A stretch of DNA of 50,291 nucleotides from Mycobacterium asiaticum (GTDB lineage Bacteria > Actinomycetota > Actinomycetes > Mycobacteriales > Mycobacteriaceae): assembly GCF_001673365.1 (NCBI RefSeq), contig NZ_LZLS01000195.1, forward strand, positions 1 to 50,291, in the 5' to 3' direction. The position numbers were made by a program, and so were the translations under genes. Positions within the stretch are counted from its first letter, which is position 1. Each line of letters opens with the position of its first letter. Below, piece after piece: positions 1 to 8,921 of the stretch. The notes under the pieces were generated by a model. The model saw only the letters and a program-made list of their open reading frames with translations, searched no databases and was not told the origin of the DNA.

Positions 1-833
1 CCCGCGGCAGCGCGCTGGGCCCGCGCGGTGCGGAATCAGTCAAGGGCGGCTACGACATGACCGCGTTCTGGTGCCGGGCCGGAACCGCGGCCACCATCAC
101 CCCGATGGGCTATGAGGGCATGATCAATCCGCCCGGTCCGGCCTACGGTGACACCATCTCGGGCACCAACCTCGCCGGCGGCATCGCCGCGGCGCTGCTC
201 AAACGTGAGCGCACCGGTGAGCCGTCGATCGTCGACGTGTCATTGCTGGGCAGTGGACTGTGGTCACTGGGACACACGGTCGCGCTGACCAACCACCTCG
301 GCCAGCTGATGCAGGCACCGCCACCCGGCATCCACGGGTCGCCGATCAACCCTCTGGTGGGTGTCTATCCGACCGCCGATGGACGCTACATCTCCTTGGT
401 GATGATGCAGCCCGGCAAGTTCTGGGCCGACGTGTGCCGACACATCGACCGTCCAGAACTGATCGACGATCCGCGTTTCGCGGACGCCGAGACGATCGCG
501 GCCAATACAGCAGATGCCGTTGAGATCTTGACCAAAGTGATCGCAACCCGCACGCTTGCCGAGTGGAGCGAACGCTTTGCGACGCTCGCGGGACCGTGGG
601 CGCCGGTGCAGGACACCCTGCAAGCGGTCGACGACGCGCAGATCCGTGCGAATGAATACGTGGTGCGCGCAGGCGAACTCGACCTGGTGGCCAACCCGGT
701 GCAGTTCGACGTCACCGCACCGCAGACCGGCCCGGCTCCCGGATTCGCCGAGCAAACCGACGAAATCCTATTGGAATTGGGACTCGACTGGGACCGCATC
801 ATCGAACTCAAGACCGCCGGCGCGGTTACCTAA
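1..833 (+). CDS. CaiB/BaiF family CoA-transferase, 5'-truncated
   Basis: This is the C-terminal part of a formyl-CoA transferase/racemase-type (class III) CoA-transferase. The reading frame is open from base 3 to the TAA at 831-833, so the gene starts outside the window. The visible start reads as a GPRG...GGYDMTAFW stretch typical of the middle of the family. It is followed by a GTNLAGGIAAALLKRERTGE helix segment and a VDVSLLGSGLW strand, both conserved landmarks. The C-terminal part (WSERFATLAGPWAPVQD) is the usual small-domain return to the core. The family moves CoA between acyl donors and carboxylic acids; the substrate cannot be read here. An ATG at base 57 exists but lies inside the conserved domain and is not the start. 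A stem-loop lies 42 bp downstream. Confidence 0.88.
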   Translation, partial: RGSALGPRGAESVKGGYDMTAFWCRAGTAATITPMGYEGMINPPGPAYGDTISGTNLAGGIAAALLKRERTGEPSIVDVSLLGSGLWSLGHTVALTNHLGQLMQAPPPGIHGSPINPLVGVYPTADGRYISLVMMQPGKFWADVCRHIDRPELIDDPRFADAETIAANTADAVEILTKVIATRTLAEWSERFATLAGPWAPVQDTLQAVDDAQIRANEYVVRAGELDLVANPVQFDVTAPQTGPAPGFAEQTDEILLELGLDWDRIIELKTAGAVT

Positions 834-1131
834 GAGCTTCGAGGACTGCGAATGGCCGATAACGGTTGTGCGATTACCATTCTCACCGGGAGTGGTATGA
901 GTCATAATCGCCAAACGCGTCCAGACGTGGGGGTCCGGGTGGCCGGCATGGCTGGGAGGCGGCAGCTCATGCGACCGAACGGAGTAGTCGGCGTGCGGAT
1001 GGTAGCGCTTGCTGACGGTGTCATAACGCCGCGATGTTCGCGGACGGTGGCATCCGCGGACCGTAACGAGTTGACGCACACCGTAATTGGCGCAAGCGTC
1101 AAGTCCACGATCCGGAGAGGATCTCAGACAC
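834..1131. other. Intergenic region upstream of the mce operon, with an inverted repeat
   Basis: There is no convincing gene in these 298 bases. Bases 875-897 form an inverted repeat: TACCATTCTC, loop ACC, then GGGAGTGGTA, a 10-bp stem with two G-T pairs. It could be the transcription stop of the CoA-transferase or a regulator site. Near-identical direct repeats TTCGCGGACGGT (1037-1048) and TCCGCGGACCGT (1053-1064) lie about 70-95 bases before the first permease gene; the second contains the palindrome TCCGCGGA. They are candidate operator half-sites for the mce operon. A TTGACG at 1071-1076 could be a -35 element, but no clear -10 box follows. Confidence 0.35.
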
Positions 1132-1938
1132 ATGGGGAATAAGGGGGCGGAGCGCTGGACCCCGGGCATCGTATTGGGGCGAGGTTCCAAACCCATGGAA
1201 GCCGTTGGCGCGCTGTTTGCCATGTCCGCGGATGCCATCAAGTTTGCGTTCCGCCGGCCCGTCCAGTGGCGTGAGTTCCTGGAACAGTCCTGGTTCGTGG
1301 CACGGGTCGCCCTTGCGCCAACGTTGTTGGTGGCCATCCCGTTCACCGTGTTGGTCAGCTTTACCCTCAATATCCTGTTGCGGGAACTCGGTGCCGCCGA
1401 CCTGTCGGGCGCAGGCGCCGCGTTCGGCGCGGTCACCCAGGTCGGTCCGCTGGTAACCGTGTTGATCGTGGCGGGAGCCGGTGCCACGGCAATGTGCGCT
1501 GACCTGGGTTCGCGAACCATCCGCGAAGAGATCGACGCGATGGAAGTGCTGGGCATCAACCCGATTCAGCGTTTGGTCACACCCCGCATGTTGGCTTCCG
1601 GACTGGTTGCATTGTTGCTGAACAGCCTGGTCGTCATCATCGGCATTCTGGGCGGCTATATCTTCTCGGTGTTCGTCCAGGACGTGAATCCCGGCGCGTT
1701 CGCCGCGGGCATCACCCTGTTGACCGGCGTGCCCGAGGTCATCATTTCTTGTGTCAAGGCAGCACTTTTCGGCCTGATCGCCGGACTGGTCGCGTGCTAC
1801 CGGGGGCTGACGATAACCGGTGGCGGCGCGAAGGCCGTTGGCAACGCTGTCAACGAGACGGTCGTGTACGCGTTCATGTCGCTCTTCGTGGTCAACGTTG
1901 TTGTCACCGCTATCGGTATCCGAATGTCGGCCAAGTAG
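1132..1938 (+). CDS. yrbEA: MlaE/YrbE-family permease, first subunit of an mce transporter
   Basis: This is one of the two integral membrane permease subunits of an Mce lipid importer, which works with the shared ATPase MceG (not in this window). The 268-residue product has the family core: FRRPVQWREFLEQSWFV, then a hydrophobic block, the conserved DLGSRTIREEIDAMEVLGI cytoplasmic coupling segment and further membrane segments to the end. The start chosen is ATG 1132 behind GGAGAGG at 1114-1120. A TTG at 1087 would add a 15-residue tail with no family support. It is the first gene of an eight-gene co-directional operon. Which numbered mce cluster this is cannot be decided by eye. Confidence 0.95.
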   Translation: MGNKGAERWTPGIVLGRGSKPMEAVGALFAMSADAIKFAFRRPVQWREFLEQSWFVARVALAPTLLVAIPFTVLVSFTLNILLRELGAADLSGAGAAFGAVTQVGPLVTVLIVAGAGATAMCADLGSRTIREEIDAMEVLGINPIQRLVTPRMLASGLVALLLNSLVVIIGILGGYIFSVFVQDVNPGAFAAGITLLTGVPEVIISCVKAALFGLIAGLVACYRGLTITGGGAKAVGNAVNETVVYAFMSLFVVNVVVTAIGIRMSAK

Positions 1939-1983
1939 ATGAGCCGGGGGCAGACGATCCTGAAGGAGGTGTAAGCACTCATT

Positions 1984-2829
1984 GTGGCGCTGCGAGCCGT
2001 CTATCCGCGTCTGACGCGACAACTGCAGAGGCCGGTCGGAAGCCTGGGCCGAATCGGCGATCACACGCTGTTTTACGGCAAGGCGATCGGCGGCATTCCG
2101 TTCGCGGTCACCCGCTACGGCCGCGAGATCGTTCGTCTCATCGCCGAAATCAGCATGGGTGCTGGCACTTTGGCGATGATCGGCGGCACACTCGTGATCG
2201 TCGGCTTCTTGACCCTGGCCGCGGGCGGCACCCTGGCGGTGCAGGGATACAGCTCGCTGGGCAATATCGGTATCGAGGCGCTCACCGGGTTTCTCGCGGC
2301 CTTCATCAACGTTCGCATCGCGGCGCCGATCGTCGCGGGAATCGGATTGGCGGCCACGTTCGGTGCCGGGGTGACTGCGCAACTGGGCGCCATGCGGATC
2401 AACGAAGAAATCGATGCGCTGGAATCCATGGCTATTCGGCCGGTTTCGTATCTGGTCAGCACCCGGATCGTGGCCGGCATGCTGGCCATAACTCCGCTCT
2501 ACAGCATTGCCGTTACCCTTTCGTTTTTGGCCAGCCAATTCACCACGGTGGTCCTGTTCGGGCAGTCGGGCGGTTTGTACCAGCACTACTTCACGACATT
2601 CCTCAACCCGATCGACTTGCTGTGGTCGTTCTTGCAGGCCGTGTTGATGGCGATCACCATCTTGTTGATCCACACCTATTACGGCTTCTTCGCTTCGGGT
2701 GGTCCGGCCGGTGTCGGCGTCGCCACGGGCAACGCGGTGCGAACCTCGCTGATCGTGGTCGTCTCGGTGACATTGCTAATCTCCTTGGCCATCTACGGTT
2801 CCAACGGCAACTTCAATCTGTCCGGGTGA
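1984..2829 (+). CDS. yrbEB: MlaE/YrbE-family permease, second subunit of an mce transporter
   Basis: This is the second permease subunit, 281 residues, paralogous to the preceding gene. The coupling segment reads GAMRINEEIDALESMAIRP, the same position and pattern as in the first subunit. Four to six hydrophobic segments surround it. The GTG start at 1984 lies 13 bases after a strong AAGGAGGT (1963-1970); the spacing is long, but no closer in-frame start exists. The pair is expected to form the heterodimeric membrane channel under the Mce hexamer and to carry lipid inward across the inner membrane. The gap to mceA is 28 bases, so transcription is very likely continuous. Confidence 0.95.
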   Translation: MALRAVYPRLTRQLQRPVGSLGRIGDHTLFYGKAIGGIPFAVTRYGREIVRLIAEISMGAGTLAMIGGTLVIVGFLTLAAGGTLAVQGYSSLGNIGIEALTGFLAAFINVRIAAPIVAGIGLAATFGAGVTAQLGAMRINEEIDALESMAIRPVSYLVSTRIVAGMLAITPLYSIAVTLSFLASQFTTVVLFGQSGGLYQHYFTTFLNPIDLLWSFLQAVLMAITILLIHTYYGFFASGGPAGVGVATGNAVRTSLIVVVSVTLLISLAIYGSNGNFNLSG

Positions 2830-2857
2830 TGACGATGGGGGAGGTGAAAAGAGTCCA

Positions 2858-4117
2858 GTGACATCACATGTGCCGGCGGGCCGCCATGGCCCCAGCAGCA
2901 GGGGCCGGTCGCACAGCTCCGGCCGACCGAAGCCGCGCAGTTACGCACGCCCACTGATGGGCCTGGCCACGATCGTCGTCGTCCTGGCGATTGTCGCCGT
3001 CGCCGTCGGACTGTTCCGCGGTGATTTCACCGAAAGCGTGCCCGTCACCGTCGTGTCCGACCGCGCCGGGCTGGTGATGAACCCGGAAGCCAAAGTGAAG
3101 ATGCGCGGCGTCGTGGTGGGCAAGGTCGATTCGATCGAAGAGCGCCCCAACGGTCAGGCCGTTCTGCACCTCGCCATGCAACCGTCGGCAATGCATCTCA
3201 TTCCACGCAACGTACTGGTGGATATTGCCTCGACAACGGTTTTCGGCGCGAAGTTCGTCCAGTTCGTTCCCCCCGAACAACCGTCGCGCGAGACCCTGCA
3301 GCCCCACCAGGTGCTGGACGGCAAGGGCGTCACGGTGGAGATCAACACCGTTTTCCAACAGCTCACCAGCGTGTTGTCCAGCATCGATCCCGCCAAACTC
3401 AACGAAACTCTCGGTGCCATAGCGGCGGCGTTCAATGGCCGCGGCCAAAAGATCGGCCAGGCCCTGTCGGATCTGAATGCGTTTCTGGCCAAACAAGATC
3501 CGGCCCTGCCCGCGCTGAATCACGACCTGACGGTGCTGCCCGCGGTCAGCAATGCCTACGCCGACGCGGCGCCGGACCTCATCCGATCGGCGGAGAATGC
3601 GACCCGGATCAGCAAGTCGATTGTCGAAGAGCAACAGAACCTGGACGCGTTTCTGATCAGTTCGATCGGCTTGGCCGACATCGGCAACGAGGTCATCGGC
3701 GGCAACCGGCAGGGGCTGACCGACTCCCTGCATCTGCTGTTGCCGACCACTAACCTGACCAACGAGTACCACGAAGCACTGTGGTGTGGTCTGTCCGGTT
3801 CGCTGGTGAACCTGCACGCCCCGAACCTGCCCGAACCGATGATCAAGGTGCTGGTCTTCCTCGGCTTCGGTGCCGAACGCTATCGCTACCCCAGCAATCT
3901 GCCCAAGGTTGCCGCAACTGGCGGTCCGCAGTGTCAGACTCTTCCCGTCGTACCCTTTGACGTTGCACCGCCGTTCATTGTCGCCGACGTCGGTGCCAAC
4001 CCGCAGGAGTATGGGAACCCGCAATTGCTGCTGAACTCGGACGGGCTCAAACAACTGCTGTACGGACCCATCGACGGGCCGCCGCGTAACTCGTTCCAGG
4101 TAGGACAACCCGGATGA
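2858..4117 (+). CDS. mceA: Mce family protein A subunit
   Basis: This Mce-family protein has an N-terminal membrane anchor (about residues 33-55, after a basic serine/arginine-rich tail). An MlaD/MCE domain follows at about 60-135 (VVSDRAGLVMNPEAKVKMRGVVVGKV, then TTVFGAKFVQFVPP), and then the long helical Cholesterol_uptake region. Mce A-F proteins are thought to build a hexameric tunnel that moves lipid between the outer envelope and the YrbE permease. The product is 419 residues, normal for an A subunit. It carries an ALWCGLSG motif near residue 310 and a second Cys in GGPQCQ. The GTG start at 2858 has GGGGGAGG upstream. The stop overlaps the next start by 4 bases (ATGA). Confidence 0.95.
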   Translation: MTSHVPAGRHGPSSRGRSHSSGRPKPRSYARPLMGLATIVVVLAIVAVAVGLFRGDFTESVPVTVVSDRAGLVMNPEAKVKMRGVVVGKVDSIEERPNGQAVLHLAMQPSAMHLIPRNVLVDIASTTVFGAKFVQFVPPEQPSRETLQPHQVLDGKGVTVEINTVFQQLTSVLSSIDPAKLNETLGAIAAAFNGRGQKIGQALSDLNAFLAKQDPALPALNHDLTVLPAVSNAYADAAPDLIRSAENATRISKSIVEEQQNLDAFLISSIGLADIGNEVIGGNRQGLTDSLHLLLPTTNLTNEYHEALWCGLSGSLVNLHAPNLPEPMIKVLVFLGFGAERYRYPSNLPKVAATGGPQCQTLPVVPFDVAPPFIVADVGANPQEYGNPQLLLNSDGLKQLLYGPIDGPPRNSFQVGQPG

Positions 4118-5145
4118 GCGGCTCACGCGGAATGCTCATCAAATTCGGCGCTTTCGCGCTGGTGATGGTGCTGCTGACGATTTCGCTGTTCTTCATCTTC
4201 GGTCAGTACCAAACCGGTTCGAAGACAGAGTATTCGGCGGTTTTCACCGATGTGTCGCGGCTCAAACAGGGACAGACGGTGCGGGTGGCCGGGGTCCGAG
4301 TCGGCACGGTCAACAGTGTCGAGTTGCGGGCGGACAAGAAAGTTCTGGTGAAGTTCGACGCCGACCGCGATGTGGTGCTCACCAATGGAACCCGGGCCGT
4401 CATTCGTTATCTGAACCTGGTCGGGGACCGCTACCTCGAACTACTCGATGGTCCCGGGTCCACCCAGCAGCTGAAGGAAGGTGCGGAGATCCCGATCGAT
4501 CGCACCGCCCCGGCGCTGGATCTCGATCTGTTGTTGGGTGGACTGAGGCCAGTTACCAAGGGGCTCAAGGCAGAAGACGTCAACGCGTTAAGCGCATCGC
4601 TCATCGAGGTATTCCAAGGCGAGGGCGCCACCCTGCAGTCGCTGTTGTCCAGGACGTCGTCGTTTTCAAACACGTTGGCCGACAACGGTGAAACGGTGCA
4701 GGCGCTGATCGACAATCTCAACACCGTGGTGAACACCGTCAACACGGAAGGCACCAAGTTTTCCGGCGCAATCGACCGGCTCGAGCGCCTGATCAGTGGG
4801 CTGAGCTCCGATCGCGACACCATCGGCGCCGCGATCACCGCCCTGGACAACGGAACCGCGTCGATCGCGGATCTGCTCACCCGCGCGCGCCCGCCATTGG
4901 CCGGCACGGTGGATCAATTGAATCGGCTGGCCCCGCTGCTGGACAACGACAAGAACCTCATCGACGTGTCGCTGAAGAAGTTGCCCAACAACTATCGCAA
5001 GCTGACCAGACTCGGTGCCTACGGCGCGTGGTTCCCCTACTACCTCTGCGGCCTGGCGTTGCGCGTGTCGGATCTGCAGTACCGAACGGTGGAAGTGGGT
5101 GTGACCCACCAGGTCACCGGGAGGTGCGCGGAACCCGATGCTTAA
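4114..5145 (+). CDS. mceB: Mce family protein B subunit
   Basis: This is the B subunit of the Mce complex, 343 residues, the usual length for this position. An N-terminal membrane helix (about residues 8-30, LIKFGAFALVMVLLTISLFF) is followed by the MCE domain, where TDVSRLKQGQTVRVAGVRVGTV is the hallmark strand pair and YLNLVGDRYLELL closes it. An alpha-helical tail rich in N/D and T/L repeats follows. The C terminus carries a YYLCGLALR motif and a final Cys. The start overlaps mceA by 4 bases and the 3' end overlaps mceC by 8 bases, which points to coupled translation. Confidence 0.95.
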   Translation: MSGSRGMLIKFGAFALVMVLLTISLFFIFGQYQTGSKTEYSAVFTDVSRLKQGQTVRVAGVRVGTVNSVELRADKKVLVKFDADRDVVLTNGTRAVIRYLNLVGDRYLELLDGPGSTQQLKEGAEIPIDRTAPALDLDLLLGGLRPVTKGLKAEDVNALSASLIEVFQGEGATLQSLLSRTSSFSNTLADNGETVQALIDNLNTVVNTVNTEGTKFSGAIDRLERLISGLSSDRDTIGAAITALDNGTASIADLLTRARPPLAGTVDQLNRLAPLLDNDKNLIDVSLKKLPNNYRKLTRLGAYGAWFPYYLCGLALRVSDLQYRTVEVGVTHQVTGRCAEPDA

Positions 5146-6220
5146 ATACCGCGGAACACACCTCATTCGCGCCGGATTCATCGGCGCGGTGCTGATCGTG
5201 CTTGTGATTGCCGTCGGGTTGTCCCCCGACGCGCTACTGCAGCGGGCCACCTCGGTTCAATACCAAGCGGTGTTCGCCGACGCCGGAGGACTGGTGTCCG
5301 GCAATGACGTGACCGTCTCCGGGATCAAAGTCGGCAGTGTCTCCGGAATGACTTTGCACAACGGCGACGTCCTGGTCACCTTCACCGTCAAAGGCGCGGT
5401 GCAACTCGGCTCCGACAGCACCGCTCACATCAGAACGGGCTCGCTGTTGGGCCAGCGGGTGCTCACCGTGGAATCAACCGGCAGCGGCACCATGCGACCG
5501 ATGTCGGTCATCCCACTGTCTCGCACCTCGTCTCCGTATTCGCTGTCCGAGGCCGTCGGAGACTTGGCGACCGACATCGCCGGGACCAACACCGACACCC
5601 TCAACCAGTCCCTCGACACCCTGTCCACGACGCTGAATCAGATTGCGCCGCAATTGGGTCCGACGTTCGACGGGGTCACCCGGCTTTCCTCGACACTCAA
5701 CGATCGCAACCAGACGCTTAGTCAGTTGCTCAAGGGCGCTGCCGACGTCACCCACATCCTTTCCGAACGCAGTCAGCAAGTGAACACCTTGATCCTCAAC
5801 TCCGATCTTCTGCTTTCCACCCTGGTGGAGCGCCGGCAGGCGATCGTGCGGCTACTGGCCAGCACCTCGGCGGTGGCCAAACAGCTGACCGGACTGGTGC
5901 ACGACAACGAAGCGGAGTTGGCGCCGACGCTGGCCAAGCTGAACTCCGTGACGGCGATGCTGCAAAGCAACCGAGACAACCTCGCCCAGGCGATACCCGG
6001 GCTGGCGAAGTTCGAATTGACCCAGGGCGAGACGGTCTCGAGCGGGTTCTACTACAACCCGTTCATCCCGAACTTGTTCACCCTGCAGTTCTTCCAGTGG
6101 TTGTTCGACTACGCCTTCGGCTTCCGTGCCTACGGCGCCCCGGGGCAGCCGCCGGACAACGCCGGACCGCGATCGCTGCTGCCGTTCCCGTTCAACCAGA
6201 ACCCCGGAGGGTCGCGATGA
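5138..6220 (+). CDS. mceC: Mce family protein C subunit
   Basis: This is the C subunit, 360 residues. It has a membrane anchor (about 11-30), an MCE domain beginning FADAGGLVSGNDVTVSGIKVGSV, and a long helical region with repeated NDR/NRD and LL patterns. It ends in a short tail with little proline. In several mce clusters the C subunit carries a long proline-rich tail, so this is one of the shorter types. The ATG at 5138 lies inside the end of mceB (8-base overlap). The stop overlaps mceD by 4 bases (ATGA at 6217-6220). Confidence 0.94.
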   Translation: MLKYRGTHLIRAGFIGAVLIVLVIAVGLSPDALLQRATSVQYQAVFADAGGLVSGNDVTVSGIKVGSVSGMTLHNGDVLVTFTVKGAVQLGSDSTAHIRTGSLLGQRVLTVESTGSGTMRPMSVIPLSRTSSPYSLSEAVGDLATDIAGTNTDTLNQSLDTLSTTLNQIAPQLGPTFDGVTRLSSTLNDRNQTLSQLLKGAADVTHILSERSQQVNTLILNSDLLLSTLVERRQAIVRLLASTSAVAKQLTGLVHDNEAELAPTLAKLNSVTAMLQSNRDNLAQAIPGLAKFELTQGETVSSGFYYNPFIPNLFTLQFFQWLFDYAFGFRAYGAPGQPPDNAGPRSLLPFPFNQNPGGSR

Positions 6221-7638
6221 TGCGGCGCAAGGTTCTGCAGATCGGGCTGGCGATCCTGTTGGTCGGCCTCGTAGTAGTCGGCGCGGGAGTCGCGATTCGC
6301 AACACTTTCTTCCGGCCCACCACGATCACCGCCTACTTCCACACCGCTACCGCGATCTATCCCGGTGACGATGTGCGGGTCTCGGGTCTCAAGGTCGGCA
6401 CCATCGAATCGATCGAGCCCGCCGGCACCCAGGCGCGGATCGTGATGCACGTCGACCATGGCGTGTCGATTCCGGCGGACGCCAAGGCCGTGATCGTTGC
6501 CCAGAACCTGGTGGCCGCGCGCTACGTCCAGCTCACCCCCGCTTACCGGTCGGCGGGCCCCACCATGGCCGACGGCGCCGTGATACCGGTCAAGCGAACG
6601 GCGACGCCGGTCGAGTGGGACGAGATCAAAGACCAATTGATGCGGTTGGCAACGGATTTCGGTCCTAACAGCAGGGTCTCGACGCCTTCGGTGTCCCGGT
6701 TCATCGACGCCGCGGCCAACGCGCTGGGTGGCAACGGCGACAAGTTGCGCCAGACTTTGGCTCAGTTGTCAGAGCTGGGACGGATTTTCGCCAACGGCAG
6801 CGGCAACGTCGTCGACATCATCAAGAATCTGCAGACATTCGTTGGCGCGTTGCGGGACAGCAACGTTCAGCTGGTGCAGTTCAACGATCGGCTGGCCACC
6901 CTCACCAGCGTGCTCGATGACAACAAGACGAATCTCGATGCCGCCCTAACGGATCTCTCGGTGGCAGTCGGGGAGGTGCAGCGGTTCATCGCAGGCACGC
7001 GTGAGCAGACGGCCGAGCAGATCACCCGGTTGGCCGATCTCACCCAGATTCTCGTCGACAACAAGATGGCACTGCAGAACGTGTTGCACGTGGCGCCGAA
7101 TGCATTGGCCAACGCCTACAACGACTACGACCCGGATGTCGGCAACGTCCGCGGTGGGGTGGGTGTGCAGAACCTGAGCAACCCGACGTGGGCGTTCTGC
7201 TCGCAGATCGGCGCGCTGGAGAACGTCACCTCGGTCGAGACCGGCAAGTTGTGCGGGCTGTATCTGAGCCCGGCACTTAAGGTGTTCAACCCGTTGACCT
7301 TCTTCAATTTCAACTATCTTCCGATTCCGGTAAACCCCATCCTGGCACCGGCATTCGACCCGAAGAACGTCGTCTATACCGAGCCACGCCTGGCGCCCGG
7401 CGGGGAAGGCCCCAAACCGGTAGCGCCCGAACTGCCGCCCGCCGTGTCGGCCTACACCGGATTGCCAGGTGACTATCCAGAGGCACCGCCGCCGCCCGGC
7501 CCGCCCGCACGCATACCGGGAGCGGCGATGCCCGAACCGCCGCCGCCAAGTGTGCCGCCAGCTGCTCCGCCGGATCCGATGCCGGCACCGGCGAGCGTGC
7601 CGGAATTGCTTCTGCCCGCGGAAAGGCCGCAGCCATGA
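6217..7638 (+). CDS. mceD: Mce family protein D subunit with proline-rich tail
   Basis: This is the D subunit, 473 residues from ATG 6217, chosen because it overlaps the mceC stop as ATGA and starts MMRRKVLQIG directly before the membrane helix. An earlier in-frame start would add 40 residues that only translate the end of mceC in another frame. The MCE domain reads TAIYPGDDVRVSGLKVGTI and AARYVQLTPAY. The last about 60 residues are rich in Pro and Ala (PPPPGPPAR, PPPPSVPPAAPP), a flexible outward-facing tail commonly seen on D to F subunits. The stop overlaps mceE by 4 bases. Confidence 0.94.
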   Translation: MMRRKVLQIGLAILLVGLVVVGAGVAIRNTFFRPTTITAYFHTATAIYPGDDVRVSGLKVGTIESIEPAGTQARIVMHVDHGVSIPADAKAVIVAQNLVAARYVQLTPAYRSAGPTMADGAVIPVKRTATPVEWDEIKDQLMRLATDFGPNSRVSTPSVSRFIDAAANALGGNGDKLRQTLAQLSELGRIFANGSGNVVDIIKNLQTFVGALRDSNVQLVQFNDRLATLTSVLDDNKTNLDAALTDLSVAVGEVQRFIAGTREQTAEQITRLADLTQILVDNKMALQNVLHVAPNALANAYNDYDPDVGNVRGGVGVQNLSNPTWAFCSQIGALENVTSVETGKLCGLYLSPALKVFNPLTFFNFNYLPIPVNPILAPAFDPKNVVYTEPRLAPGGEGPKPVAPELPPAVSAYTGLPGDYPEAPPPPGPPARIPGAAMPEPPPPSVPPAAPPDPMPAPASVPELLLPAERPQP

Positions 7639-8921
7639 CCGCCCGAGTTGTGTTGCGACGCATCGCAATGGTGCTCGGCGTACTGGGCTGTGTGATGCTC
7701 ACGGCGACCGGGTGCGCGTTCAGCGGCTTGAACTCGCTGCCGCTGCCTGGAGCGGTGGGACGCGGTCCAGACTCCAACGTCTACCATGTGGAAATCGCGA
7801 ACGTCGGTACCCTGGAAGCGAATTCGCCGGTAATGATCAACGATGTCATCGTCGGCAGCATCCGGAAGATGACGGTTAAGGGCTGGCACGCCAATGTCGA
7901 AATCTCGGTGCAGTCCGGCACCAAGATTCCGGCCAACGCGGTGGCCAGCGTAGGGCAGACCAGCCTGCTGGGATCGATGCATCTGCAATTGAATACGCCG
8001 TTGGGTCAGCAGCCGAGCGCAGCCAAGCTGCAACCGGGTGCGACGATCCCGCTGAACCGGTCCTCGACCTACCCGTCGACAGAGCAGACGCTGTCCTCAC
8101 TGTCGGTCGTTCTCAACGCCGGAGGATTGGGACAGATCGGCGACATCATCAACAACTTCAACGCCGCCCTGTCCGGGCGCGCGAGCGATGTTCGCGAGCT
8201 GCTGAACCGACTCGACAGGTTCGTCGGGACCTTCGATCAGCAGCGCGACAACCTCGTCTCATCGATCCAGGCACTGAACCGCCTTTCCGGGACACTCGCC
8301 GGACAGCGTGACGTCATCACCCAAGCGCTGAACAAGATCCCGCCGGCGCTGGACGTGCTCAACCGGGAACGGCCCCGACTCACAAGTGCGCTAAATAAAC
8401 TCGGAACGTTCGGCAACACGGCCACCAGGCTCGTCAACGAAGCCGGATCCGATTTGGTCAACAACTTGAAAAACCTCGAACCGACTATCAAGGCGCTCGC
8501 CGACGTCGGGCCCGATCTGGACGCAGCAATCTCCTACGCCCCGACTTTTCCGTTCACCCAAGGATTTATCGACCGCTACATACGAGGCGACTATGTCAAC
8601 GGGTATTTCGTCATCGACCTGACGAACGCCGGTCTGCGTAAGAGCATCCTGCGCGGCACCCACTGGGAACGGATAGGCGCAGAAGGTGTTCCGGTGCCCG
8701 GTGATCCGGAGTACCTGCAGTTCCGGTATGGCGCGTTGCCCGGTGCGCCCGGGTCCTTCGCACTGCCCGGGCCCCCGCCGGCGGCCGCACCGGCGCCCGG
8801 CCCGCCCGCTGCCGCACCGGCGCCCGGTCCGCCGTCCGCTGCCGCGCCGCCGCCGGATCAAGATGCGCCACTGCCTGGTGGGCTGCCACCTGCGGTCGCG
8901 CCAGCGGAGGGGAGTGGCTAA
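7635..8921 (+). CDS. mceE: Mce family lipoprotein, E subunit
   Basis: This is the lipoprotein member of the Mce hexamer. The N terminus is a lipoprotein signal (basic start, hydrophobic core, then a lipobox ending TATGC with Cys27), so the mature protein should be acylated and membrane-bound, as for LprK, LprL, LprM and LprN. The MCE domain follows (ANVGTLEANSPVMINDVIVGSI, SLLGSMHLQL). The protein is 428 residues, somewhat long for an E subunit because of the C-terminal proline/alanine repeats (PAAAPAPGPPAAAPAPGPP). The stop TAA directly abuts the ATG of mceF. Confidence 0.95.
   Translation: MTARVVLRRIAMVLGVLGCVMLTATGCAFSGLNSLPLPGAVGRGPDSNVYHVEIANVGTLEANSPVMINDVIVGSIRKMTVKGWHANVEISVQSGTKIPANAVASVGQTSLLGSMHLQLNTPLGQQPSAAKLQPGATIPLNRSSTYPSTEQTLSSLSVVLNAGGLGQIGDIINNFNAALSGRASDVRELLNRLDRFVGTFDQQRDNLVSSIQALNRLSGTLAGQRDVITQALNKIPPALDVLNRERPRLTSALNKLGTFGNTATRLVNEAGSDLVNNLKNLEPTIKALADVGPDLDAAISYAPTFPFTQGFIDRYIRGDYVNGYFVIDLTNAGLRKSILRGTHWERIGAEGVPVPGDPEYLQFRYGALPGAPGSFALPGPPPAAAPAPGPPAAAPAPGPPSAAAPPPDQDAPLPGGLPPAVAPAEGSG

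Noticed and set aside
852..1142. Plus-strand frame of 96 codons before the mce operon
   Set aside because: It overlaps the permease start and has no ribosome site or recognisable sequence; the region reads better as regulatory.
1099..2673. Long minus-strand open frame (524 codons) opposite the two yrbE permease genes
   Set aside because: It is the complement of two clear membrane-protein genes; the translation is His/Asp/Gln-rich with no domain, as expected from antisense high-GC codons.
2864..4126. Minus-strand open frame (420 codons) opposite mceA
   Set aside because: Its composition is that of a shadow frame and no motif is visible; the plus-strand MCE protein fully explains the region.
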